Part shown: positions 23,057-34,875 of the stretch, in pieces
Layout of the letters: every line of letters starts with the position of its first letter
Numbering within the stretch: position 1 is the first letter of the stretch
Assembly: GCA_001931875.2 (NCBI GenBank)
Contig: MSJH02000840.1
Coordinates: 372,001 to 436,000, forward strand
Direction: 5' to 3'
Source of the DNA: Byssochlamys sp. IMV 00236
Taxonomy: Eukaryota > Ascomycota > Eurotiomycetes > Eurotiales > Thermoascaceae
Length of the DNA: 64,000 nucleotides
The notes under the pieces: model-generated
Told to the model about the DNA's origin: nothing
What the model saw: only the letters and a program-made list of their open reading frames with translations
The model's database searches: none
Made by a program: the position numbers and the translations under genes

Positions 23057-25815
23057 ATGGGTTTCATTAACTATATCGTCAATGTCGTTGTGCAGATTCT
23101 ACCCTTCAGTGGGAATAATGGCGGTCTCCTCAACCAGCAGCCCCTTCCTATAAACGTACCGTCATCCGGTGTCAGCTTTAGTCCGCAACTTGGGAACGGT
23201 GTCGTCGGCAATGTCCCTCAGAGGGAATCTCAAATAACATGCCATTACCCTTCTCTCAAAGGATGGGATATGTGCAACGGCCCTGGCTCTAGAAACTGTT
23301 GGCTTCGTGAGACTCGTTCCAAGCAACCTGTCTTCAGTGAGTATGATATTACAACAGACTATGAAGCAAAATGGCCCCAGGGTGTCACTAGAGAAGTACG
23401 TCCATGTCTCCCTTTTTCACATCTGTTGATTGGGAAAAGCTGACAACTCTCAGTACTGGCTGGAGGTATCTGAAAAAACGATCAGTCCTGATGGAACTCC
23501 CAAGTTATCGCAACTGATAAACGGAACGTAAGTATGAGAGTTGATCCGTCTTAAAGCTTTACTGACTCTGTGCCACAGTTATCCGGGGCCCTTGATTGGT
23601 AAGAGGCTCTTCAAATTTCTAGCCTACACATGCTGACTTGAAATAAGAGGCTTGCTGGGGAGATGATATCGGTAAGTACCGGCTACCACCACTGGCATTG
23701 CAGAGCACTTACAGAGATGCGACAGTTGTGCATGTCACTGACAAACTGGTTGAAAACGGAACGACGATACACTGGCACGGTAAGTATATCGCAGCACCGT
23801 CGGACCTTTAAAATATGGTCCGAGACTTTGGGTTATCTTATTATAATCTCGCGCTGATAAGACTCATAGGTGTTCGTCAACTCCACACGAATGATGCAGA
23901 TGGAGTGAACGGTATGAGGCTGCAAAATATATCTAGGTCTATATTCTAATATTGCTAGGTATCACCCAATGTCCGATAGCAGGAAACAGGACATATACCT
24001 ATAAGTTCAAGGCTACTCAATATGGTAAGTTACCGAACTGAATCAGGGGGCACATGCACTGACAGTATCCAGGCCACAGCTGGTATCATAGGTGAGAACC
24101 CTTGATATTGTTGATTTGCTAAATTTCTAATTCTCGCAGTCACTACTCTCTCCAATACCCTAATGGAGTGGCAGGTAAGAAACATAGAAACTAAGCTAGT
24201 TATCATAGCTAACATAGCGATAGGACCACTTCTGATTCACGGACCTACCAGTGCAAACTGGGATGTTGAATTGGACCCCATCATGATGGCAGACTGGTTC
24301 AACGCAAACGCATTTTCTGCTTTCCACACAGAACTGGGGCCAACACCTCCGCCATTGTCGGACGCTGTACTACTAGGAGGAATCGGTGAGTATAGCTAGA
24401 TATCATAACTTCCTTTTCTCATTCCTGACATGTCCTATCAGGGATACATTCCGGTTCCATCTTTACAAGAGTCATTGAATCTGGTAAGAAAGTGCTATTG
24501 CACCTTATTAACGCAAGGTATGTGAGCAGCAGATTATGTATGCATATGAACAGCCTAACTCTGGTAGTACGGACATGCATTTTGTCTTTTCTGTCGACGA
24601 CCATCCTCTCCAGGTCATCACAACCGACTTCGTTCCGATCGAACCGTATTGGACAAACTCCATTTCGATTGGAATTGGTATGTAATAATGCATTGATCCG
24701 AGCAGCATAAATCATTAACACTCGTTTCAATAGGGCAAAGATACTCTGTCATCATAGACGCAAACCAAACTGCAGGAAACTATTGGATGCGTACAACTCC
24801 GGTCTCAAACTGCAGTGGGAACGGAACCATCCCAGATGACCGAACAGGGATCCTTCGTTATCAGGGGGCCCCTAATACAAAGCCGACCACTTCCATTCAG
24901 TCAGGTCTTACATTTGCTTGTCAAGATGAGCCTCCCGAGAAACTGAAGCCTGTTGTCAGATGGGAGGTTGGGACGAATCCCGCAAACAATGTAATCGACA
25001 GCACATACGAGGTCGGAACTGTTTTCTCTCGAAACGCAACCAGATGGGCCATTGGAGAAAAGTCCATATGGTAAGGATGCTATACTTCGGTTCATGAATA
25101 TTTATTACAGTCTCTGATAATTTTGTTCATAGGCTCGACTTTGCCGACCCGACCTTGCTGGACGTCCGCAATAGGACATTCAACCCCGACTACGATGTTG
25201 AGAAATATGACTTTAAGGACGAGTGGAGTATGTACCTTCTTTTTCTTAAATACAGCTAATCCTTCAATGGGACAAATTGTCCACCGTGATCGTAGCTAAC
25301 CTCCACCAGTATACATTATCATAACCGCCTCCGGAAACATCGCTGGCGTCCCTTCGCCTCCGGATAGAGCGACTGTCAGATTGGCCCACCCAATTCACCT
25401 CCACGGGCATGATTTTGCTGTACTAGGAGCCGGAAATGGGACTTACAACGAAAAAAGTGATCCCTTTAACTTCTCGTACCACAACCCTCCACGCCGGGAC
25501 GTGGCGCTTCTTCCCGCCGAGGGTTGGCTTGCTCTTGCGTTCAAAAGCGATAATCCCGGAGTCTGGCTGCTTCACTGCCATATCGCCTGGCATGCCAGTA
25601 GCGGATTGGCTTTCCAGATCCTGGAGCGTACTGGCGATATCCAGAAAGCACTGGGTCCCGAAAGGCTCGATGCAGTAAAAGAGACTTGTAAGCAATGGAA
25701 GCAATGGGACGCCACAGAGAGGGTCAATCAGGAAGACAGCGGTAAGTATATCCTTTAAGACATCTTTTATCTATTGCGTCAAGGGAAGAGATGCTGATAT
25801 AAACTAGGAATTTAA
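23057..25815 (+). CDS. Asco-laccase (multicopper oxidase) with 16 exons
   Basis: Predicted to oxidise phenols with reduction of oxygen to water. The hand-built model has 16 exons: 23057-23395, 23454-23527, 23579-23598, 23648-23671, 23717-23779, 23870-23911, 23959-24024, 24073-24091, 24140-24174, 24224-24385, 24442-24517, 24568-24677, 24734-25070, 25133-25227, 25310-25741 and 25808-25815. They sum to 1,902 nt, or 633 residues. Copper motifs: HWHG (exon 5 into 6), WYHSH split over exons 8 and 9, HPIHLHGHDF (exon 15), HCHIAWHASSGL (exon 15; Leu rather than Met at the axial position). The last exon gives the ending DSGI, the C-terminal plug seen in ascomycete laccases. The N-terminus is only weakly hydrophobic, so secretion is uncertain. 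Enzymes of this group also occur in pigment and polyketide pathways. Confidence 0.88.
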
Positions 25816-26508
25816 GCAGGCCGGGTTCGAGATCAAGGACAGTAACTACGACTATACCTGCACTATTGGAGGACTTGAACGATATGACTAGATTGGCGCT
25901 GATTACCTATAATTAACTCTCAACTCCTCTTTTACGTTTATCTTTTGGTTATCACTGTAATCACTGTCTTTACTTACCCTTATGTCCAGACAAGTTTCCT
26001 GATATGATTCTTGTGTTTTGATGAAATAACTAGTCACAGAAGTATTACTTCATTGGTCTATCTGCTCTCTCTAATTTGTTTTGATAATTTTTGTATGATT
26101 ATTCTTTTGTGCGGCCTCCTTTCTGAAATTCACTATTTAATTCTATAAGAAGTAACTGTAGACGAGCAATATGTAATTTAACAAGCACTGACTATTACTT
26201 TTATACGCTTTTCTTTCCTAAATTATGTTATCTAGTTGTCCCAATATACTAGGGTCAGTAGTGGCTTATATACGAGAGACCTGTAGTGCCTTGTATCCTC
26301 AAGCAGTGCAATTAAAATATAGAATAACTCCAGTAGATATCTCTCAATTAAAGTGAATATACTTAGAAGTCCTTATTTAATCTAAAATATAGCTTAGCTA
26401 TTCTAATAGTAGATTAATCTCTTTAGATTTTGTAATATTTAAGAGCTTCTCTTTTCTACAATTTTAATTGACTAGTAATCTATAATAAGAAAGGAAAAGG
26501 AGAATTAG
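25816..26508. other. AT-rich transition from laccase to Gypsy element
   Basis: About 690 bp. Composition is ordinary to about 26000, then becomes increasingly AT-rich and C-poor up to the LTR at 26509, as if RIP reached beyond the element or an older repeat lies here. No gene is seen. Confidence 0.5.
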
Positions 26509-26954
26509 TGTCACGGCCTAATGTAAGGAACAGGGGTTCCTGGAGATTGCTAATAAATTACTCCGCCAGTAATTATAGCAAAAGAGGTAACTGCTTTATA
26601 TATTTAGCTTAGAGAAGAGTCTACTAGCAAGATAAAGAGTTAACTATTATAATAAAAGGTCTAACTAGTATAGAGAAGGGTTTATATTAAAGAGGTCTAA
26701 TAATAAAAAGTCTTATATAAGTAAAGAAATAATAGAGTATATATTATATTAGAACAGATTGCTAGCTTCTAGTAAAGTAATAATCTAAAGCCTATTTATA
26801 TTCTAAACCTTAAGCACTTCCCGGCTTTATCTTATATAAATCCTAAAAGTAGAAAAAGTAGGGTTTAACTAATTATTTTAGTATTATATTTAGATTTAAG
26901 GCTTTATTATAATCTTATAAGCTTATACCCTAGCAGAGAGCTAGGAGTATAACA
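26509..26954 (-). repeat. Gypsy LTR (3' LTR of the element)
   Basis: 446 bp; starts TGTCACGGCC and ends GTATAACA on the plus strand. It is more strongly mutated towards A and T in its last 100 bp than the right LTR. Confidence 0.85.
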
Positions 26955-28149
26955 GTATTCTCTCTCTTTTTAAAGGCTTATCCTTAAGCCATTATAAAGT
27001 TATTATATTAAATATAGAGTATAGCTTTATAAAGGTTTATAGTATAATAAATAAAGGAGCTTTTTATTATCTTTATAGTAAAGGGTTAAGAAGTTATATA
27101 AGCTAAGAGTGTTATTTATATAATATTATAAGGTTAGAATTCTAACCCCTAGTAATTACCTTCTAACCTCTTATTATATATAGCTCCTAAATCTAAATAT
27201 ATTTAAATAAAGATCTGGATATATTTTTAAGGTTATAATAATGCTAATAATATAGTAGTTTATTAAACTTTAAGAAATTAATTATTTTTTTATTAGTTTT
27301 TAGAGCTTCTTACTCTAGGAGTAAGTTATTTTAATTAACTATATTAATATAAGCTAATTTAATTTAGATAATGCCGCTTTAAATTTATTTTATATCTAAA
27401 TAATATAAGAAGACTCTTTAAATAAGTATTCTAGTATAAGATTTTATATATTATATACTAATTTCCCTAGTATTAATAGCCTAAGAATATTATTTTTCCC
27501 TTTAAAGAGCTATCTCCTTCTCCTATCTTTAAGATAGAGGATATAGCTGCTATTATTATAATATAGCTAAATCTAGTTATTATTATAATACTAGAAAATA
27601 ATCCCTTAATTATTGCTAAGATATTAGAGACTTTAACTATTATTATAATATTAAAGAGAGCGCTTTTTTAAATAAGTATTACTCCTTTTATAGCTATTAA
27701 TAAATTAATATTTCTATTTACTAATAAAGATCCTCTTATAGAGAATCTATTAGATAAAATAAATATTATACTAAAATTAAAATATACTTAGTTTATACCT
27801 TTATTAAGTTAATCTCTTATTATAATCTTAGTAACTATATAGGCAGATCTTTCTTTCTTAATAGCAGCGCTAAAAAGCCTACTTAAAAAAAGAGAACTTA
27901 TTTTATTGCTAGGCTAGCCGCTATAAATAAGTTAAGAATAACTTCTACTTATATTATTAAGAGGCCCTAAAGATAAAGCACTAGATATAAGGAAATTATT
28001 AATATAGGGACCTAAACTAAACTAACTATTATTAAGATATTAGTTAAGACTACTATTATTATTATTATAGATATAATAGTAGAGAATAGCTCTATTATCT
28101 CTAGGCTAGGTAAAGAGTTTTTTCTAATACCTTAAAAGATATACTTTTA

Positions 28150-28480
28150 TTATTTAAAGGGACTAATTAAGAATTTAGTATTTTAATATATTTATACTAA
28201 TACTAATATTAAGTGTAATTATTGCAGTTATAAATATAAGCTCTATATTCTAGTCCTATTAGTTTATAAAGATAAGCTTATTTATCTATAGAGCCTTAGC
28301 TAAAAGGCCTACTTTTTAAATAACTATAGGTTTTTTAAGAAGGCTTATAATAAGTATAAATTCTCTATAGAGATATATCTATATAAAGCGCCTATTAAGG
28401 CAGATATAGATAAGCTTATATTTATTATCTTATTAACTCTATCTTTATATAAGCAGTTTATAATATAGCTTTAGCAGAAG
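28150..28480 (+). pseudogene. Degraded plus-strand ORF inside the Gypsy element
   Basis: The plus strand, opposite to gag-pol, holds a stretch in which the only stops are TAG and TAA at places where CAG or CAA would give an open frame, as after RIP. It can be read through from about 28150 to 28480. It contains KCNYCSYKYKLYILV, which may derive from a CxxC...C zinc-binding pattern, then VYKDKLIYL, NNYRFFKKAYNKYKF and APIKADIDKLIF. It sits in an about 2-kb stretch between the end of pol and the LTR. I do not recognise the family. The original borders could be wider (roughly 27.4-28.65 kb). Confidence 0.45.
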
Positions 28481-31379
28481 TTATTTAAATTACTCTATTT
28501 AATAATATTAAATCTGCAGTATATATAAGAAATTATATATATTACTTATAATATTCCTCCTTTCTCTAATAAGAAGGAGAATAAATCTATATTAATAGGG
28601 TTTTATAATAGTAAAGTAGATAAGTAGGGGGATTAATTTTAGGCCTATATTTTTAATTTCTGCCGGGGGTAATCTAGTTAAAATAAATTTATTTCTAGAT
28701 AGACTAGCTTCTTATATTCTTATTAAAACTCCTAAACCTTAATAGATAGGTAAATAAAGAAAGAGTAATATAGATTTAATAATAAAATAATTAAATAAAA
28801 TCTAAAAATTTAATAGGAAAAAAGAGAAATCTTATTAATTTAATTAACTTCTTTTTCTAGAGCTTTTTAAAGCCCTTCTTAGAAAAGTCTTATTAATAGT
28901 TTATATTATTATCTTAAATTTAGCTAATATATTTTAAATATACTTAAGGTCCTCTTTAAGCTGCTATAAATTTTTATAATTTAAATAGCTCTTCTATTTA
29001 ATTAAATATTGCTTCTTCCCCTATATTATCTATTTATCTAGAATAGCTTTAATCTCTTATTCTAATTTATTATTTACTAAGATTAGGTTTAAATATTTAA
29101 GTTTAGCCCTAGGTCTCTAATAATAGGGCTCTAATAAGGAAATATAGAAGATTAAGTATATTCTGCCTAGGCTCTTTAAAAGCTTAAGCTAATAGGCTTA
29201 AGTTTTAATTCTCTTTATAACTTTATAAGGTCCTAAGTATTTTATATCTAGTTTCTTAATTAGTTAATCTATCTTTAAGTTCTTTATTAAAAGGCAGACT
29301 TAGTCTCCTATTATATAGAATCTAGGTTTATATTTTTTATTATAATATTTTTATTATATAATAATAGCCTTTTAGAGAGATTCTTCTAATTAAGTATAGA
29401 TTTTAGTAAGTTTCTTTAATTAATTATTAACTGCTAGTATATTTATTTGCTTCTTAAAGTTATATTTATCTTAATTTTTAAGATTAAATCTATAGATAAT
29501 ATAAAAGAGACTTATACCTATAGAGGTATAGATTAAATTATTATATATAAACTTTACTATAGTTAATAAAGATGCCTAATTATTTTATTTATAGTTTAAG
29601 TAGACTTAGAGGTAATACTTTAATGTTTAATTTTATCTTTTAATTTAGCTATTAGTCTAGAGGTAGAATATAGTATTTAGAAGTCTAATAATTTAAATAT
29701 AGCAGTAAAGTTCTATCTAGTATTTATTAATAAACAGTATACCTCTATTTAATATAATTAATTATAGAGGTTTAAAGCAGTTATAGATATAATCTATAAT
29801 AAAGTTAGCTATTTTATCTGTTTTTAATATTTTATAAGTAAAGATATAAAGCGCTATCTTTAAATAATAATTTATAATTATTAATATTAAATTATAGATA
29901 ACTTCTTATTTCTCTAATAATAGTAGTCTTATTATAAAATCTATTAAGATATTCTATTATAGCTATGTTAAGATTAATAGAGATTTTAGCTCTCTATATA
30001 GCTTATATTATAGAGTTTAGTTTCTCTAGCAGATATTATATATAGATATATATTCTTATATATCTTATATTATCTTAGGCTAGTTAAATCTTCTTTAAAA
30101 CAGCTTTTTAATCTTCTTAATATCTTAATGCCTTATATAAAGATTATTATAATATATTTAAAGAAGCTTTTACTTTATAATAGGTATATTTAATATAAAT
30201 ATAATATTATCTTTTTATAATAATCCTTTACTATTTATTTTTTATATTATTTCTAAGCTATCTCTAGAAGTATATATTTTTAGTTCCCTAATTTTCTTTA
30301 AGATAAAGGTATTCTTTATTTAAAGCTACTTTAATATAAAGAATAGGCTAGGGGTTATAATATCTTAAATAAACTCTTCTCTAATTACTCTAATAATTAA
30401 TATTCTTTATATTAAATATTTTAGACTATTTATACCGCCCGCTTTAATAGATTTATACTTTAAATTGCCTTCTTATATATACTTATTCTAAGCTTTATAT
30501 TAGAGCTTTTTCTAGAGGGTTAGAAGTAATCCTATCTAGGATTTAGATTTAAATAGTTTAAAATTTGCTCTTTTAAATAGGGTATCTATAGTATTAAGCT
30601 ATCTTAGCTTATATTTAATTTAAAAGTTATATGCTGCTAATAGTTCTACTTACTAAGCTTATTTATTATTTAATATCTTTACAGTAAAGAAATAGTATAA
30701 ATTTATATAATTACTTTATATCTATATAAAGTATTTACTATCTTTTAAATAATAATACTAATATTTAAAAGTATTAATAATAGCTAGGAGTTTTTAGTTA
30801 TAGACTTTATAATATATCTCTATTTTAATAAACTTCTAGATATAATATATTATAGGGTACTAGTTTTTAAATATAGTTTATTAGTCTGTTTAAGTTTTAA
30901 TTCTTAGACCTATCTCTAACTTAGCGCTTAAAGCTATTTTATTATTATCTCTCTAAAAGAATATAATAGTAAAGGTAAATTCTGAGATATTAGTTACTAG
31001 TATTATTAGCTTCTCTAGATTAAAGTACTTTAACACTAGTAAAGTTATAAAAGCTAATTTTAGCTTATTAAATACTTTTATAGCTTCTCTAGTTTAAGTA
31101 AATATTTTAATTTTTTTCTTTTAGATACTTTTTTTTAATAGACTAATTAAAAGAGCTATTTTTATAGAGTAGTTATAGATAAATCTTCTAAAAAATCTAG
31201 TAAATCTTAAGAAAACTTAAATTTTTTTAAAAGATTTAAGCTCCAGCTAATCTTTAATAGTTTCTATTCTATTAAGATCTATCTTTATTCTATCTTTCTC
31301 TATAAGGAAGTTAAGGAATTTAACTCTTTCCTTATAAAATTTATATTTAAATAACTTTATATATAATTTATATTCTTAT

Positions 31380-31480
31380 AGTCTCTTTAAGACCTATATT
31401 ATATATCTTTTATACTTCTTAATAGAGTTAGAGAAAATTAAGATATTATCTAAATATATAATATAATAGATATTTAATAA
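31380..31480 (-). pseudogene. Gypsy reverse transcriptase remnant
   Basis: On the minus strand: IYYIIYLDNILIFSNS then IKKYKRYI, matching the Gypsy pattern with VVYLDDILIFS and EEH. The second Asp of the catalytic pair is now Asn, consistent with C-to-T change on the other strand. It defines the superfamily and direction. Confidence 0.75.
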
Positions 31481-32579
31481 TCCTTATAATACTTAATTAA
31501 TATAGGCTTAAAAAATAGTAAGAGTATTATATAGACTAAATAATATAACTAAATATTTAAAATGCCTATAATAGATTTAAAAGGCTATTTTTTATTTATC
31601 TCTATAGCGGATTCTAATCTAATAATAAGTATCTCTAAGATTAAGCTTAATAAAGATCTTAGAGCTAACTAATTAATTAAATATTTTATCTATCTTAAGT
31701 AAAGAATATCTATTCTTTATAATAATATTATTTAAGGCTTAGTAATTAATATAAAGCCTTAATATATTATCTGTCTTAAGAATAAATAGAATAAATACCT
31801 TTGCAGGACTTATTAATAGTTATATCTATTTTTTTTATTATATATCTTTAAGATATTTATATAAAATATTAAGTTCTTTAATAAAGAGATTATAAAGTCT
31901 CTTTTATAAAGGCGCTATACTATCTAAGAGTTTAATCTTATATTTATCTATCTTAATAGATAATATATTTATTCTCTCCTTTAAAAAGACTTTTATATAT
32001 TTCTTATATTTTAAAAGTAGATTTTTTAAAATAATAAGGTTAATTTAATTCTTATAGAGTATATAAATTATCTCTTCTCTTATTATCTTAGAGAATTATT
32101 AAGTATTTTTAATCTTTACCTATAGCAGCTATAGAATATAATATCTTTAAATTATTAACTCTTAATTTATAATAAGATTAATAGCTTATAACTATAATTT
32201 CCTAAAGATAATAGATAATCTAGGTATTAGAATAATATAAAAGTATATATCTGCCTTTTCTATAGTTCCTTTAAAATTAATAATATAGATCTCTATTTTA
32301 AAGAATTTATATTTCTAAATCTTATGCCTATTAATAGATTTAAAGTTTATATATTATTAAAAGTCTAGGGGAATTCTATATTATATAGCTATATCTAAGC
32401 TAATATAGCACTAAGCTAAACTTAAATTAATAAAAGCCTTATCTTTAAATATATTATTAAATAGGTAGAGTTATATTAAAATATATAAAGACTCTTTATT
32501 TATCTCAGACTCTTTATTATAAAGGGTTATAATAATCTTAAGCTTTCTCTTTTTAAAAGAATCTTTTTTTTTTAGATAT

Positions 32580-32640
32580 AATTTAGATTTTTATATATAA
32601 TCTTTTTTATTGCAGTTAAAGCAGTAGCCTTTTTTTTTAA
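32580..32640 (-). pseudogene. Gag zinc knuckle remnant of the Gypsy element
   Basis: The minus strand reads GYCFNCNKKDYIYKNLN. This matches a CCHC knuckle (C-x2-C-x4-H-x4-C) in which His became Tyr and the last Cys is lost, as expected from transition mutations. It lies upstream of RT in the element, the normal gag position. Confidence 0.6.
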
Positions 32641-33599
32641 GCTAGTCTTATTCTATTAGTAATCTAAACTTTTTTTTTAAGGTTTATTTATCTTCTTATA
32701 TTAGTTATTAGTCTCCTTTCTCTTCTGCTTTAAGATAGAGTTTTTTAATATACTCTATATTAGTCTATTTATATTTAGCATAATAGAGAGGTTTAAGGGT
32801 TTATTCTTCTTTTAGTTTATTTCTTAATTAGTAGCTAAAGATACTAATTAATTAAGATTAATTAAGAGATTTTAATAGTTTAATAAGCCTATTTAAACTT
32901 TAAGTTATAGTTTTATATAGAAAATATAAGACTAAATAATCTTATTATTATTAAATCCTTTATCTTAGTTTAACTCTGTATAAGCTTATTTAAAATAGTA
33001 TAGAAAAGCTCTAGCAGTTTAGTTTAAATATTAGATTAAGGTATAAAAGCAATTTATTATATTTTATCCCTAGTAATATAAATTATTAAATAAGTTTAGT
33101 AACTAATCTTTAAAACTACTTTAAGTTAATATTTAAAAATTAGGATTCTCTTGCCAGTAAATTTAAAATTAAGCTAGTTCTCTATCTAGCAAGACTATAG
33201 TATAAGTAACCTTCTTATTTTTTATCTTAAATAATAAAGCATTATAGGCTAGATATTTATTTATATACTAGTATTATTAATAATAGATATTAAGTATAAT
33301 AGCTCTATACCTCTGTGATTTAAGCAGTTTAAGCCTTAATTACTTACTAATATAAATAGCAATAAGAAGCTATAGAAGGTCTCTCTTTATTAATAGATTA
33401 TCTTCTATTTAGGGTTGATTCCTCTCTAGGCCTATTAGAATATCTCTTAGGGTTTATAAACTAGCTTTAGCAATTAGTTATTATAAGTTAGGTTTAATAA
33501 TTTCTAAACCTTTTAGAGTATATACTATAGGCTAAAAGCTAAGACTCTTATTACTTAAGTTATAGGGTATATTAATATAGCTACTTATATTACTAGATT

Positions 33600-34045
33600 A
33601 AGCAATTTAAATTATAAAGAATAGGGGTTCTTAGAGATTGCTAATAAATTATTCCGCTAATAATTATAGTAAAAAAGATAACTGCTTTATATACTTAGCT
33701 TAGAGAAGGGTTTACTGGCAAGATAAAGGGTTAACTGTTATAATAAAGGGTCTAACTAGCATAAAGAAAGGTCTATACTAAAGGGATTTAATAGTAAGGA
33801 GTCTTATATAAATAAGGAAATAGTAGGGTATATATTATATTAGAATAGATCGCTAGCTTCTAATAAAGCAGTAATCTAGAGCCTATTTATATTTTAAACC
33901 TTAAGCACTTCCCGGCTTTATCTTATATGAATCTTAAAAGCAGAGAAAGCGGGATTTAACTGATTACCTCGGTATCATATTCAGATTCGGGGCTTTACTG
34001 CAGTCCTGCGAGCTTATGCCCTAGCGGGGAGCTAGGGGCATGACA
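33600..34045 (-). repeat. Gypsy LTR (5' LTR of the element)
   Basis: 446 bp partner of 26509-26954. The last 90 bp retain normal GC content (GGGGCTTTACTGCAGTCC, GCGGGGAGCTAGGGGCATGACA). The first 20 bp are too mutated to match well, so the start is set by the constant offset. Confidence 0.82.
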
Positions 34046-34160
34046 CCTAACTTCTAGGGAGTATTCTAGGAGCTAAACCGCTGCGCCAGAAGTAAAAGAC
34101 TAGGCCTAATTCTTAAGCAATACCCAAGGACCGCTCTCGCTATATAAGGACATAGACATT
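34046..34160 (+). repeat. LTR-like direct repeat, copy A
   Basis: Starts right at the Gypsy LTR end (CCTAACTTCTAGGGAG) and runs through GTATTCTAGGAGCTAAACC, AGTAAAAGACTAGG and CTATATAAGGACATA. It recurs about 340 bp further on as copy B. Both end shortly after a TATATAAGG box. The interval 34161-34385 between the copies is moderately AT-rich and holds nothing else recognisable. Confidence 0.7.
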
Positions 34161-34385
34161 ATATTACCCTCACCTATTAAGGTATTATCTCAATGCCTAA
34201 TAATATTTAACTAGCCTCCTGGGTAAGTAACTATATTTTAGGGTCTATAGTTCGGCCTTAAATAGCTAGCCCTTAGGAATACTTTATATCTTTATTAGCT
34301 ATAAGGTTTGTTAATAGAAATCTAGCAGTACCTAACCCTATTATTTAGATTTAAACTCCTAACTATTTGCCTGAAAATAATGTTA

Positions 34386-34495
34386 CACCCTAACTCCTAA
34401 GGAGTATTCTAGGAGCTAAACTACTGCGCTAGGAGCAAAAGACTAGGATTCTTAGGCAACACCCAAGAACTGCTCTGGCTATATAAGGATATACC
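34386..34495 (+). repeat. LTR-like direct repeat, copy B
   Basis: Contains GGAGTATTCTAGGAGCTAAA, AGCAAAAGACTAGG and CTATATAAGGATATA, parallel to copy A. The preceding TGTTACACCCTAACTCC (34381 on) looks like the start of an LTR. Its TATA box lies about 400 bp before the dynamin-like start. Confidence 0.7.
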
Positions 34496-34540
34496 TAGAT
34501 ATTATAATCTGTGCCTGCTGTAGTTTTGTTGTAAGTAAAC

Positions 34541-34875
34541 TTATAGCTCTTTATTGTATGTATACTAATTACTGTTCACTTAACTTGAATTATTTATTAA
34601 ATTCACATAAGTTTCAGGTCTTCCTCCAGTTAAGCTCTTATTCTCACATGGTACTTAAGTGCCCAAATTATTCACTTCACCCCTTTTATTCTCTCTCTTT
34701 CTCTTGCTTTTACCTATATATCTCACTCTTTCACTTCTTCTAATTAACTTCTTTTATTCTATTACTTCTATCTCACTTCTTCTATCTCAACTTTCTTTTA
34801 CTCCCAACTTCTTCTCTCTAGCCTTCTCTCAACTTATATTCTCAAAGCAACCTTTTGCCCCCTCGTCCGTCCACA
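34541..34875 (+). promoter_or_regulatory. Pyrimidine-rich leader of the dynamin-like gene
   Basis: From about 34656 to 34870 the plus strand is dominated by C and T (TTCACTTCACCCCTTTTA, CTCTCTCTTTCTCTTGC and similar blocks). Such CT-rich tracts commonly lie just upstream of start codons in filamentous fungi. It ends at the start context CACAATGGC of 34876. Confidence 0.55.

Larger units (their letters stand above)
26509..34045 (-). mobile_element. RIP-degraded Ty3/Gypsy LTR retrotransposon
   Basis: A 7,537-bp element with 446-bp direct repeats at 26509-26954 and 33600-34045 (constant offset 7,091). The left repeat starts TGTCACGG and the right one ends GCATGACA. The interior is strongly AT-rich and riddled with stops. 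The minus strand retains a Gypsy RT motif, YLDNILIFSNS in place of YLDDILIFS (31433-31461), and upstream of it in the element a gag-like zinc knuckle CFNCNKKDYIYKN (about 32580-32625), so coding runs right to left. A purine tract next to the left LTR (minus strand, AAAAAGAGAGAGAATAC, 26955-26971) fits a polypurine tract. No clear target duplication was found. Confidence 0.88.

Noticed and set aside
25756..25758. Laccase ending in GKYIL
   Set aside because: This reads into an intron. Splicing 25741 to 25808 gives the family ending DSGI.
10335..25815. Secondary-metabolite gene cluster
   Set aside because: No polyketide synthase, NRPS, terpene cyclase or prenyltransferase of that kind is present; the laccase alone does not support it.
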